Below the pieces are notes generated by a model, which was not told where the DNA came from, did no database searches, and saw nothing but the letters and a program-made list of their open reading frames with translations. Source: Candidatus Zipacnadum vermilionense (lineage in GTDB: Bacteria; Armatimonadota; Zipacnadia; Zipacnadales; Zipacnadaceae). Taken from it: 64,000 bases of DNA. Both the position numbers and the translations under genes were made by a program. The stretch spans positions 1-64,000 of the forward strand of contig JALGSV010000010.1 of NCBI GenBank assembly GCA_029821755.1, written 5' to 3'. Below, piece by piece: positions 1 to 8,969 of this stretch (its first letter is position 1; each line of letters begins with the position of its first letter).

Positions 1-2
1 AC

Positions 3-287
3 GACGCAGACGAGGAACTCCGCCGGAGGAACAGTGCGCTCATAGACAACCGGATTGAGAGCATCAGGCAGGCAGCACAGATCAAGATCCAGCAAGTAGA
101 GGGTATCCTGGGAAGACTGCGAGCAGACGGAAGGCCCGAGGATGACGGTATCGTTAGGCTACACAGGGGGCGAATTACCAACCTCAGGGAGAACCTGGAG
201 GAGAAGGTTCAGGAGCTGGAGAGCAAGCGGCGAGTGGTTGTGACCTTCAGCCTCATACTTGGCGGCCTGGTGCAGTTTGAGCCGTAG
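3..287 (+). CDS. C-terminal fragment (5' truncated by window) of a large protein, possibly a SNF2/DEAD-type helicase tail
   Basis: Open frame from base 3 to TAG at 285-287: DADEELRRRNSALIDNRIESIRQAAQIKIQQVEGILGRLRADGRPEDDGIVRLHRGRITNLRENLEEKVQELESKRRVVVTFSLILGGLVQFEP. The charged coiled coil followed by a beta-rich tail resembles C-termini of SNF2-like helicases. Not in the ORF track. Confidence 0.5.
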   Translation, partial: DADEELRRRNSALIDNRIESIRQAAQIKIQQVEGILGRLRADGRPEDDGIVRLHRGRITNLRENLEEKVQELESKRRVVVTFSLILGGLVQFEP

Positions 288-382
288 TCCGGGGGCCCGC
301 GCTACACCACGCCTCCTGAGACCGGCGTAGGTGATCAGCGATAATCATCCCAGGATTCCAGCGACACCACACTCAACGCCCT

Positions 383-1354
383 TCACGCCCTCGGGTGCTT
401 GGTCTCGTACGTCTCCCGCAGGTGCTCCGGGGAGACGTGGGTGTATATCTCCGTGGTGCTCAGGCTGGCGTGGCCGAGCATCTCCTGGATGGCGCGTAGG
501 TCAGCGCCGCCCTCCAGGAGGTGGGTGGCGAAGGAGTGGCGGAGGGTGTGCGGGCTGGTCTCGCGGGGGAGGCCGGTCTGGGCCAGGTAGTGCTTGAGTA
601 TCTGCCAGAAACGATTGCGGGTCATGGGCCGACCGCGCTGGGAGAGGAAGAGGGCAGGCTCATGCTCGGCGGGGGAGACCTGCTCGCGCGCGTACTGGAG
701 GTAGACCTGGACCAGCTCCAGCGCGGGCGCGGCGACCGGGACCAGGCGGGCCTTGCCGCCCTTGCCGCGGACGCGGACCAGGCCGGTGCGGAAGTCGAGG
801 CCGGAGGTCTCCAGACCCACCAGCTCCGAGACGCGCAGGCCGGAGGCGTACATCAGGGCGAGCATGGCGGCGTCGCGCAGGCCGAGGGAGGTGGTGCGGT
901 CGGGGGCCTGGAGCAGGCGGCGGCATTGGTCGGCGGTGAGCACGTGCGGCAGACGCGCGGGGAGCCTGGGGCTGTCCAGGTCGGCGCTGGGATCGACCTG
1001 CGAGAGGCCCTCGCGCACCAGGAAGCGATGCAGGCCGCGGAGACTGGCCAGCTTGCGCATGAGGCTGGAGGCGGCCAGCCGGCGCTCCCGGCGCAGTCGG
1101 CCGAGGTAGTCCTCCAGGTCGGCGCGGCCGACGGCGGTGAAGTCGTCGTGCCCGCGGCCGAAGAGGAAATGCGCGTAGTCGGTGAGGTCCACGTAGTAGG
1201 CCTCGGCGGTCTTCTCGGCGCGACCAAGCTCGACGAGGAGGTACTCGAGGAAGAAGTCGATCTGGTGCTGGAAGAGAGGGGGAGGAGTCGCGACTCGCGA
1301 GTCGCGACTCGCGGGTGAACGGCCGGGAGGGGACTGGTCGGATGGTCGTTTCAT
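383..1354 (-). CDS. xerD: Tyrosine recombinase XerC/XerD family
   Basis: Catalytic signatures ASGLRVSELVGL, HTLRHSFATHLLEGGADLRAIQEMLGHASLSTTEIYTHV; N-terminal SAM-like core-binding domain. Confidence 0.9.
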   Translation of the reverse strand: MKRPSDQSPPGRSPASRDSRVATPPPLFQHQIDFFLEYLLVELGRAEKTAEAYYVDLTDYAHFLFGRGHDDFTAVGRADLEDYLGRLRRERRLAASSLMRKLASLRGLHRFLVREGLSQVDPSADLDSPRLPARLPHVLTADQCRRLLQAPDRTTSLGLRDAAMLALMYASGLRVSELVGLETSGLDFRTGLVRVRGKGGKARLVPVAAPALELVQVYLQYAREQVSPAEHEPALFLSQRGRPMTRNRFWQILKHYLAQTGLPRETSPHTLRHSFATHLLEGGADLRAIQEMLGHASLSTTEIYTHVSPEHLRETYETKHPRA

Positions 1355-1392
1355 CTAGATTCCGCGTATCTCGCCGACGCAAGAGAGGCGAG

Positions 1393-1890
1393 CTAAGGCG
1401 TGGGACGCTCCCCACTCGCGACTTTTAGCGCTTCGGCCTCCTCGGGCATCAGGTCGCGCTCGACCTGGCCGGCCTTGACGGGCCGCAGGTAGATGCGACT
1501 GCCCTGGAGGGTGCTCAGGGAGGTGAGGATGAAGCCGGTCCGCTGGTGGTCAAGCAAGGCTAGGGAGAAGCTGAGCTGGCCCTTGATCTCCTCGTTGGTG
1601 TCGAAGCGGGTGAAGCCGAGGCGGGAGTAGGCGTGCTCGCTGCGCTGAAGCAGTTCGAGGGTGCGGGTGTCGAGGGTCTGGAGCTTGCGGCCGACCTGTT
1701 CCAGGTAGCCGCCGAGTTGGCTGGCCGCTTCGGCCGGTTCCAGTTCTTTCCAGACGCTCAGGACCTGCTGCGTATCGGGCTGGATGGCCTGGGCCAGGCG
1801 GCGAGCACGGGCGGCGAGGTGCAGGGCGAAGGCGGCGACCACGAGGCCCGCCAAGCCGAGGACGGCTCCAGCGATGGTGAGGTAGAACAT
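1393..1890 (-). CDS. DUF4446-like membrane-anchored protein
   Basis: N-terminal TM helix, coiled coil, then RLGFTRFDTNEEIKGQLSFSLALLDHQRTGFILTSL. Confidence 0.7.
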   Translation of the reverse strand: MFYLTIAGAVLGLAGLVVAAFALHLAARARRLAQAIQPDTQQVLSVWKELEPAEAASQLGGYLEQVGRKLQTLDTRTLELLQRSEHAYSRLGFTRFDTNEEIKGQLSFSLALLDHQRTGFILTSLSTLQGSRIYLRPVKAGQVERDLMPEEAEALKVASGERPTP

Positions 1891-1930
1891 GGCGGACTTC
1901 TTCCTTAGGCGATACCGAGGTGTCTCTCCC

Positions 1931-2206
1931 CTAGTTCAGGCGCTTGCGGACGGCGCGGCGGTCGAAGATGGTACACACATCGGGCGCGATCTCCAGAACG
2001 AAGGTGTCCTCGCTGACCTTGACCACTCTGCCATGCATGCCGCCGGCGGTGACGACAAGGTCGCCGACCTGGAGACCGGCCACGAGCTCTTGGTGCTGGC
2101 GGGCGGCTTTGGCCTGCGGACGGATGACGACGCTCCAGAACACGACCACCATGAGGATCATGAAGACGAGGGCGGGAAGAACAAGGCGCAGATTGTCGGC
2201 GTCCAT
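1931..2206 (-). CDS. yajC: Preprotein translocase subunit YajC
   Basis: Single TM then VVIRPQAKAARQHQELVAGLQVGDLVVTAGGMHGRV; start chosen at MDADNL (2206). Confidence 0.9.
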   Translation of the reverse strand: MDADNLRLVLPALVFMILMVVVFWSVVIRPQAKAARQHQELVAGLQVGDLVVTAGGMHGRVVKVSEDTFVLEIAPDVCTIFDRRAVRKRLN

Positions 2207-2399
2207 AGGTTTGCTCTCTTTGCGGGGCGGGGGGGATGATCCGCCCGCCGGGGTTGCCCTGATTGTACCACGTTGGGGCCTGGGGGCAAGAGATGACATG
2301 GGTCTCGCCACCACGGCCGGTGCTTCCTGCTCCTGAGGAAGGCGGTCGACCGGTCGTCCCTCAAAGGAATCTCCGGGGCGCGGCGCGAATTCCTCTCCT

Positions 2400-3527
2400 A
2401 TGCCTCCTCTAACCTACGTTGCAGTGGATACCTCGGCCCTGCGGCATAACCTGGCGCAGGTGCGGGGGTTGCTGGAGCCGGCCACGCGGGTGATGGCGGT
2501 AGTGAAGGCCAATGCCTATGGGCATGGACTGACGCTCGCGGCGCGGGTGTTTGCCGAGGCCGGGGCGAATTGGCTGGGGGTGTCTACGGTGGCGGAGGGG
2601 GTGGCGTTACGGGAGGCGGGGGTGACGCTGCCGGTGCTGGTGTTCCTACCGTTCCTCCCGCAGGAGGCGGGGGAGATCGTGGCGCAGGGGCTGTCGGGGA
2701 CGGTAGTGGGCGAGGAGGGGCTGGTGTCTCTGGCGCGAGAGGCAGAGGGAGCCGGGCGGGAGGCGCACTTCCACCTCTATATGGACGGGGGCCTGGGAAG
2801 ACCGGGGGTGGAGGACCTGGCGCGACTGGTGGAGATCGCGGCGGGGTTCCCGCAGCTGGCGCTGGACGGCGTGTACCTGCACATGGACGCGGCGGCGGAG
2901 CCGCACCTGGGGGGCCTGGACGCGCTGAAACCGGGGGCGGAGTTCCGGCTGTTTGCGGCGGCGACGCGGGAGATAACGGGGCGGCTGTTGGGAGAACGAG
3001 CGCCGGTGCATGCCGCCGCGAGCGGGCTGACGCTAACGCGGCCGGAGGCACGGCTGGATATGGTGCGGCTGGGGACGCTGCTGTATGGGCAGTACCCGGT
3101 GTCGGCGCCGGCGAACCGGCGGACGCTGGAACTGCGGCCGACGCTGTCGCTGCGGAGCACGGTAGTGGCGGTGGAGACGCTGGAGCGCGGGGCGACGGTG
3201 GGCTATGGGGCGCAGTACCGGTGTCGGCGCGAGACGCGAGTGGGACTGCTGCCGGTGGGATATGCGGCGGGGCTAGGGACGATGCCGGCGGACCTGGCGC
3301 GGCGACGGCACGCGGGCCTCCGGGGCCTGGCGCGGCGGGCGCTGCGTGGGGAGGAGAAGGTGGTGGCGACGGTGGGCGGCCAGCCGGCGCCGGTGCTGGG
3401 GCGGATCGCGATGGACTGGTGCTGCGTGGACCTGACGGACTTACCGGAGGCGGGGGTGGGGACGGAGGTGGCACTGCCGGTGAGGCAGGCACTGTTGGAT
3501 GAAGGGCTGGAGCGGGTGGAGGTGTAG
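2400..3527 (+). CDS. alr: Alanine racemase
   Basis: VMAVVKANAYGHG PLP-lysine motif, GRIAMDWCCVDLT near the C-terminus. Confidence 0.92.
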   Translation: MPPLTYVAVDTSALRHNLAQVRGLLEPATRVMAVVKANAYGHGLTLAARVFAEAGANWLGVSTVAEGVALREAGVTLPVLVFLPFLPQEAGEIVAQGLSGTVVGEEGLVSLAREAEGAGREAHFHLYMDGGLGRPGVEDLARLVEIAAGFPQLALDGVYLHMDAAAEPHLGGLDALKPGAEFRLFAAATREITGRLLGERAPVHAAASGLTLTRPEARLDMVRLGTLLYGQYPVSAPANRRTLELRPTLSLRSTVVAVETLERGATVGYGAQYRCRRETRVGLLPVGYAAGLGTMPADLARRRHAGLRGLARRALRGEEKVVATVGGQPAPVLGRIAMDWCCVDLTDLPEAGVGTEVALPVRQALLDEGLERVEV

Positions 3528-3760
3528 GAGGTTCCCCGGAGGGGCCGCGTGGGGAAGCTACCGCCGTATGGCCTCAGCCCCAGCCCTCGGCAGACTCCGT
3601 CCCCGATGGGTTCGCGCCTATGACGTCAGGGTAGCGTTGAGCGTCTGGACGGGGGCCGGCCTCCTCGCGTCTGCTTAGGCAGCCGCGACTCGACGCGGCC
3701 CCTCCGGCACGGGCCGGATTCGCCGCGCACTACGTGCGCCGCTCATCATGGCCCCTCCGG

Positions 3761-4879
3761 TCAGGTCCCCCACCTGATCGCTTCGTCCATCATCGCCAGG
3801 TAGTTGTCCACGCTCACGTAGCTGGGTATCGAGTTCCCCGAGCCGAAGGCGTATCTTCCCCTCGCGCAGACCTCCAGGATGCTACGCACGTAGTGCCGTA
3901 CCTCCTCCTCCGTTCCCCGCGCCAGTACGTCAATGTCCACTCCTCCCAGGATCGCGATCCGGTCGCCGTAGCGGCGGAACGCCTCCGTTACCGGGAGGAT
4001 GGCCTCCTCGAAGGAGTGCTTGGCGTCGATGCCTACGTCGGTGATGAGGTCCTCCATGATCGCGCCGAGGTTGCCGCAGGAGTGCAGGAAGTAGAGCAGG
4101 CCGCGCTCGTGGGCCTGGGTAGCGTAGCGGCGGTGCCAGGGGAGAGTGTAGCGGCGCAGGGCGTCGGGGGCGATCAGGGTGCCGGTGCGGAAGCCCATGT
4201 CGTCGCCCTGGAGGATCGCGATGAGGTTCGGCAGGTCGCGGACTTGGGTGTAGAACTGCTCGACCAAGCCGCCGACGCGGTCGGCTACGGCCTGCGCCAG
4301 AGCGGGCTCGTCGTGGAGCAGGAAGCACAGGCGCTCGTAGGAGAGGAGGGTGCTGGTCCACTCCAGGGGGCCGCCGGCGTGGTTGAGCATCAGGCCCATG
4401 CCCTCGGGGAGGTGCGTGGCCACGTACTCGCAGGCGGAGAAGTCGAAGGTCTCCACTACCGGCCAGGGGTAGCGGTCGAAGTCGTCCCAGGAGGCGAGGG
4501 GGCCGTGGTGCTGGTCGGTCCAGGCGCGGTCCTGACTCACCCCGGGGGCGGTGTCGGCGGCCAGCAGGCGCTGGACGGTGAAGGGCAGCGAGACGCGCAT
4601 CTGGACGAAGGGGTAGCCCATGCGGTACCAGAAATGGACGTAGTTGTCCCAGTAGGCGGCGCTGTCGGAGGAGGCGGCGCCGGTGGCCCAGCCGGTGGAG
4701 GCGGCGGCGGGAGGGACCCAGATGCGGCCGAGGGACTCGAGGATCGGGCGCATGACGGCTTCATCCACCAGGTACTCAAAAAGCTGGACGCGGGAGGGGG
4801 TCTGCTCGCCGCGCAGGACGGCGAGGAAGGTCGATACGTCCGGATGCGGGTGGGAGAGCGGGACCAGGTGGGTAGGCAT
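3761..4879 (-). CDS. URO-D superfamily protein (methyltransferase-like, not HemE)
   Basis: GDDMGFRTGTLIAPDALRRYTLPWHRR, LLYFLHSCGNLGAIMEDLI, ILGGVDIDVLARGTEEEVR; start at MPTHLVPL. Confidence 0.8.
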   Translation of the reverse strand: MPTHLVPLSHPHPDVSTFLAVLRGEQTPSRVQLFEYLVDEAVMRPILESLGRIWVPPAAASTGWATGAASSDSAAYWDNYVHFWYRMGYPFVQMRVSLPFTVQRLLAADTAPGVSQDRAWTDQHHGPLASWDDFDRYPWPVVETFDFSACEYVATHLPEGMGLMLNHAGGPLEWTSTLLSYERLCFLLHDEPALAQAVADRVGGLVEQFYTQVRDLPNLIAILQGDDMGFRTGTLIAPDALRRYTLPWHRRYATQAHERGLLYFLHSCGNLGAIMEDLITDVGIDAKHSFEEAILPVTEAFRRYGDRIAILGGVDIDVLARGTEEEVRHYVRSILEVCARGRYAFGSGNSIPSYVSVDNYLAMMDEAIRWGT

Positions 4880-4977
4880 GGGTTGGGTTCCCAGACGCAC
4901 GCCAGCGGTCGCCGGAACGTAGCGTCCGCGGTCACCGCCGGCACAGGCTTTGTGGCGGTCTCCTCGTGGTCGCCGCG

Positions 4978-5019
4978 GGCGGAGGTGGCCCCGCCGACGG
5001 GCCAACCTCCGCCTCTACG
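4978..5019. repeat. Intergenic hairpin repeat
   Basis: GGCGGAGGTTGGCCC-type inverted arms around 4980-5012, followed by TCTACG; resembles other dispersed hairpins in the window. Confidence 0.5.
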
Positions 5020-5045
5020 AGCCAGTCCCCCCCACCGGGAGGGTG

Positions 5046-6167
5046 TCAGCTCCCCCAGCGCAACCCCTCGTCCAGCATCGCCAGGTAGTTTTCCATCGGG
5101 ATGTAGCTGGGGATGGAGTTGCCGGAGCCTAGCGCATACCTCCCGCCGGGGCCGCAGTGATCCAGGACGCGGCGGACGTAGGCGCGTAGCTCCTCCTCCG
5201 TCGACCGGGTCAGAACGTTGATGTCTACGCCGCCCAACAGACCCATGCGCTCGTGGTAAAGATCGTACATCTCCGTCACCGGCATGATCGCGTCCTCGTA
5301 GGAGTGCTTGGCGTCGATGCCGATGTCGTCGATCAGGTCATCCATGATGGAGGCGACATTGCCGCAGGAGTGCAGGAAGTAGAGCAAGCCCTTCTCGTGG
5401 GTCAAGGCCGCGAGGCGGCGGTGCCAGGGGAGGGTGTACCGGTGCAGGTCGTCGGGACGGATCAGCGTGCCGCTGCGGAAGCCCATGTCGTCGCCCTGGA
5501 AGACGGCGATCACACCGGGGAGGTCGACCAGTTGCTCGGTGAACTCCAGGATCAGGCCGCCGACCTTCTCGGCGACCGCGCCGACCAGGGCGGGATCGTC
5601 GTGCAGCAGCAAGGCCATGTGCTCATAGCCGAGCAGGTGGCTGGTCCACTCGAGCGGGCCGCCGCCGTGGTTGACGATGTAGCCCAGACCGTCGGGGAGG
5701 TGCTGCGAGATGTACTCGTACGGCCAGAAGTCGAAGTCGCTGACCAGCGGCCAAGGGTAAGTCTCGAAGTCCTCCCAGGTCTGCAGGCCGCCGTGGTGGT
5801 AGTCGGCCCACAGGCGATCGCTTTGCGCGCCCGGGGCAGTGTCGGCAGTGTGCAGGAGCGGGCGGGCGAAGGGGAGGGAAAGCTCCAGGCGGACATAGGG
5901 GTAGCCCATGCGGTACCAGAATTCGATGAAGTTGTCCCAGAAAGCGGGCTCGCGGGAGGGGGCGGCGTCGGCGGTGCCGTGGGAGCCCTCGGCAGGGGGC
6001 TCGACCCAGGTGCGGCCCATGCTCTCCAGGAGCGGCTTCATCAGCAGGTCGTCAACGAGGTACTCCACAAAGGGGACGCGCGTGGGGACGACTTCGCCCC
6101 GTAAACAGGCGACGAAGGCCTCGGCATCGGGTTGCGGGTGGGCGAGGGGGACAAGGTAGTTGGACAT
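5046..6167 (-). CDS. URO-D superfamily protein, paralog of the 3761-4879 gene
   Basis: GDDMGFRSGTLIRPDDLHRYTLPWHRRLAALTHEKGLLYFLHSCGN, LLGGVDINVLTRSTEEELRAYVRRVLDHCGPGGRYALGSGNSIPSYI; start at MSNYLVPLAH. Confidence 0.82.
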   Translation of the reverse strand: MSNYLVPLAHPQPDAEAFVACLRGEVVPTRVPFVEYLVDDLLMKPLLESMGRTWVEPPAEGSHGTADAAPSREPAFWDNFIEFWYRMGYPYVRLELSLPFARPLLHTADTAPGAQSDRLWADYHHGGLQTWEDFETYPWPLVSDFDFWPYEYISQHLPDGLGYIVNHGGGPLEWTSHLLGYEHMALLLHDDPALVGAVAEKVGGLILEFTEQLVDLPGVIAVFQGDDMGFRSGTLIRPDDLHRYTLPWHRRLAALTHEKGLLYFLHSCGNVASIMDDLIDDIGIDAKHSYEDAIMPVTEMYDLYHERMGLLGGVDINVLTRSTEEELRAYVRRVLDHCGPGGRYALGSGNSIPSYIPMENYLAMLDEGLRWGS

Positions 6168-6211
6168 GGGTGGGGACTCCTTGGGGAATAGCGGAACGGC
6201 GGCTAGCCTGG

Positions 6212-7774
6212 TCAAGGAAGCAGGTTGATTTCCACCCCCGGCGGGAGGGTGGGGGCGAATTGTTGCAGGTGCCGGCGGAGGGTGGCCGGGTCCTCCTCGA
6301 GGGCGTAGAAGCCGATCTGCTCTCCGCCTACGGCCACACCGGCGTCCGGGGTGGTCCAGGTACCTACCAGGCGCCAGCCCTCCGGCCAATCGCCGCGAAG
6401 CCAGTTGGTATAGACCAGGGCGATCCGCGCGCCCTGCGAGCGGGCGGTCTGGTCCAGCAGGGCCGGCGTCATCCGGCCCTGCGAGCGGGCGGCGGCAATA
6501 GGATAGCAGCCCAGGCCGACCAAATCCACCAGGCGCGCCTGCGTGTAGTAGCTGACGGCACCGATGTCGTTGAGCGCGACGGTGGCGCTATTGTAGTAGG
6601 CATGCACGAAACGCGCCATCTGGTAATGCTGCCGGTAGATCTCGTCCCTGGCCACGGGAACCTCGCGGAGGGCGGTGAGACGTTCGGCGAAGGTGAAGCC
6701 GAGGGCCAGGGACAGCGCCAGCAGGGCGAGAGCGGCGGGGATCGAGGGCGGGCGAGCCGGTGCTGGTGCCGCGGCAGGCGGGGAAGGCCCGGGCGCATAG
6801 ACCTTGGCCAGCAGGACCACGCCCAGGCCGATCAGGTAGGCCTCGTAGCGGTAGAACCAGCCGACGGAGGCCAGAAGCAACTGCAGTAGCCCGGCGACGA
6901 CGAAGGCGCCGAGGGGCAGGGTTAGGGAGCGGGAGGCCCGGTGGCGACGCAGGAAGAGGACGCCACCGACGATTACCAGGAACATCGCCAGCGCCAGGGC
7001 CTGGCGGACATTGGAGACGAAGGCCCCTAGCTTGGCCGCGACGAGGGAGTGGCCGGGACCGGCGCTGAGGGCTTTGACGAGGAAAGTATTGGGGAGCAGG
7101 GACTCGCCATGCGCCACGTTGACGGCGCCGAAGGCGGCGACTACCGCCAGGCCGGCGGCGGCCAGCCCGAGACCGAGAGCCCAACGGCGCTGCAGCAGGC
7201 AGAACAGGGCCAGGCCGGCGATGACGAAGAGGCTCTCGTAACGGACCGTGGTGGCCGCGGCCGCCAGCAGCAGCGGCCAGACCAGGGAGGTGCGCTGCTC
7301 GACGGCGGCCAGACAGGTCAGGACCAGGGCCACTACTAGGGCCAGGTGCAGCAGATGCTCCATGCCGGTGAAGGCCAGGGGGATCACCGGGACCATGAAG
7401 ACGAAGGCGAGACCGAGGACAAGCGTCACCAGCGGAGAGTAGCCCCGCTGCAGCAAGAAGCCGGTCAGCCACCAGATCAGGCCCGCCGCTACCGCGAGGT
7501 TCAGCACCAAGGGCGCCAGCAGTTGATCGCCGGCCAGGAGATAGAGCCCCGCGAGCAGGACGGTCCAGGCGGGGGCGGAGGAGGCGCTGGACCACTCGCC
7601 GGAGTTGACGCCGACCAGGCCGGTGGTGGCCAGGTTGCGGGCGAGAGTGAGGTGGATGTAGGGATCGTCCAAGGCGTAGACGAAGGGGCGGTCCCCGAAG
7701 GCATGAAAGACCCACCAGACCTGGACGGTCAGGAGCAGCAGCAAGGCCAAGCGCAGCAGTAGGCGGGTAGTCAT
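6212..7774 (-). CDS. Polytopic membrane protein, probable GT-C type glycosyltransferase
   Basis: Multiple TM helices, N-terminal YALDDPYIHLTLARNLATTG, C-terminal soluble tail VALNDIGAVSYYTQARLVDLVGLG typical of GT39/87-like proteins; start at MTTRLLLRL. Confidence 0.65.
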   Translation of the reverse strand: MTTRLLLRLALLLLLTVQVWWVFHAFGDRPFVYALDDPYIHLTLARNLATTGLVGVNSGEWSSASSAPAWTVLLAGLYLLAGDQLLAPLVLNLAVAAGLIWWLTGFLLQRGYSPLVTLVLGLAFVFMVPVIPLAFTGMEHLLHLALVVALVLTCLAAVEQRTSLVWPLLLAAAATTVRYESLFVIAGLALFCLLQRRWALGLGLAAAGLAVVAAFGAVNVAHGESLLPNTFLVKALSAGPGHSLVAAKLGAFVSNVRQALALAMFLVIVGGVLFLRRHRASRSLTLPLGAFVVAGLLQLLLASVGWFYRYEAYLIGLGVVLLAKVYAPGPSPPAAAPAPARPPSIPAALALLALSLALGFTFAERLTALREVPVARDEIYRQHYQMARFVHAYYNSATVALNDIGAVSYYTQARLVDLVGLGCYPIAAARSQGRMTPALLDQTARSQGARIALVYTNWLRGDWPEGWRLVGTWTTPDAGVAVGGEQIGFYALEEDPATLRRHLQQFAPTLPPGVEINLLP

Positions 7775-7912
7775 AGGCGGGCAGGTTAGCGAGGGGAGTT
7801 TCCCCCCAGGCACTCCGACAACCTGCCCCCAGGGGAGGGCCCGAGGGGCCGGAGGGGTCCCGCTAGCACCCGCATCGGGGGCGCTGACCCCCATGCGGCC
7901 ACCCGGCGTAAG

Positions 7913-8878
7913 TCAGATGCCGTCCTTGGCCATTTTGAGGCTGCGGGTGTCCTGTTCCAGGCCGGTGGGGACAGTCAGCGGACCGTAGAGTTCGGGGCGC
8001 CGGCTCTTGATCCAGCGGCGGCCAGTGCAGCGTTCGAGCAGGGAGGCGTCTAGGTCGGCGGTGACCATGTCGTCGCCAGCCTTGCCGGTCTCGCTGAGGA
8101 TGCGGCCGTAGCAATCGAGGATCATGGCGTTGCCGGTGCGAATCTCGTCGTCGTCAATGCCGACGCCGTTGGCGAAGACCAGGAACATGCCGTTGTCGTG
8201 GGCGCGGCTGGGGAGCCAGCGCAGCAGCCAGTCGCGGCCCTTGGGACCGGCCAACTCGGCCTCGATAGCGGTCGGGTCCTGCTCGCGACGGTCCCATAGC
8301 TCGCGGTCTACCAGGCCCATGAGGTGCGGGTTCTTGGAGTCCACGCCGCCGGTCTGGTGCGGAGCGAGAAGAATGTCCGCGCCCTGCAGGGCGGTGAGGC
8401 GGCAGTTCTCGATGATATTGCAGTCGTAGCAGATGAGGACGCCGACGCGGCAGCCGTGGGGGGTGTCGAAAACGGTGTACTGGTCGCCGGGGATGATCCA
8501 CTCGCTCTCGAAGGCGTGAATCTTGCGGTGCCATTTTACCTGGCCGTCGGGCATCGCCACCACATAGGTGTTGTGCATCAGCCCCTCGGGGTCCCTCTCC
8601 ACCAGCCCCGCCCCGATAGTCATGCCGTGCGTCGCGGAGAGGCGGAGCAACTCCTGGGTGGAAGGCCCGTCCGGAACGGGCTCCGACAGGGCCTCCAGTT
8701 GCTCCTTGCTGAGGGTGCGGAGGAACCAGTAGCCGGTGATGCAGCCCTCCGGGAAGGCGAGAATCTCCACGCCCTGGGCCGCGGCCTGTTCGGTGAAGGC
8801 GCGGATCTTGGCGAAGTTGGCCGCCTTATCCCCGGCGGCATGCTCGAACTGAACGGCAGCTACGCGCAGGTCGCGCAT
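7913..8878 (-). CDS. Carbon-nitrogen hydrolase (nitrilase superfamily)
   Basis: ILAFPEGCITGYW (Glu), KWHRKIHAFESEWIIPGD (Lys), VGVLICYDCNIIENCR (Cys). Confidence 0.88.
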   Translation of the reverse strand: MRDLRVAAVQFEHAAGDKAANFAKIRAFTEQAAAQGVEILAFPEGCITGYWFLRTLSKEQLEALSEPVPDGPSTQELLRLSATHGMTIGAGLVERDPEGLMHNTYVVAMPDGQVKWHRKIHAFESEWIIPGDQYTVFDTPHGCRVGVLICYDCNIIENCRLTALQGADILLAPHQTGGVDSKNPHLMGLVDRELWDRREQDPTAIEAELAGPKGRDWLLRWLPSRAHDNGMFLVFANGVGIDDDEIRTGNAMILDCYGRILSETGKAGDDMVTADLDASLLERCTGRRWIKSRRPELYGPLTVPTGLEQDTRSLKMAKDGI

Positions 8879-8894
8879 GGGGGTGTCTCCAATC

Positions 8895-8967
8895 GCGTGG
8901 GGCGGGCTTTCTAGCCCGCCCTGGTGGGGGGCGGCAGAGCGCGGGCGGGGAAGCCCGCGCCACGCGG
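8895..8967. repeat. Pair of oppositely oriented REP-like hairpins
   Basis: CGCGTGGGGCGGGCTTTCTAGCCCGCC ... GCGCGGGCGGGGAAGCCCGCGCCACGCG; the outer CGCGTGG/CCACGCG arms make the two units mirror images. Confidence 0.8.
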
Positions 8968-8969
8968 AG

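Noticed and set aside
2584-3492. 302-aa Pro/Ala/Ser-rich minus ORF
   Set aside because: Shadow of alr in third-position GC-rich sequence.
3734-5221. 495-aa plus-strand ORF
   Set aside because: Antisense to the URO-D-like genes, which carry recognisable motifs on the minus strand.
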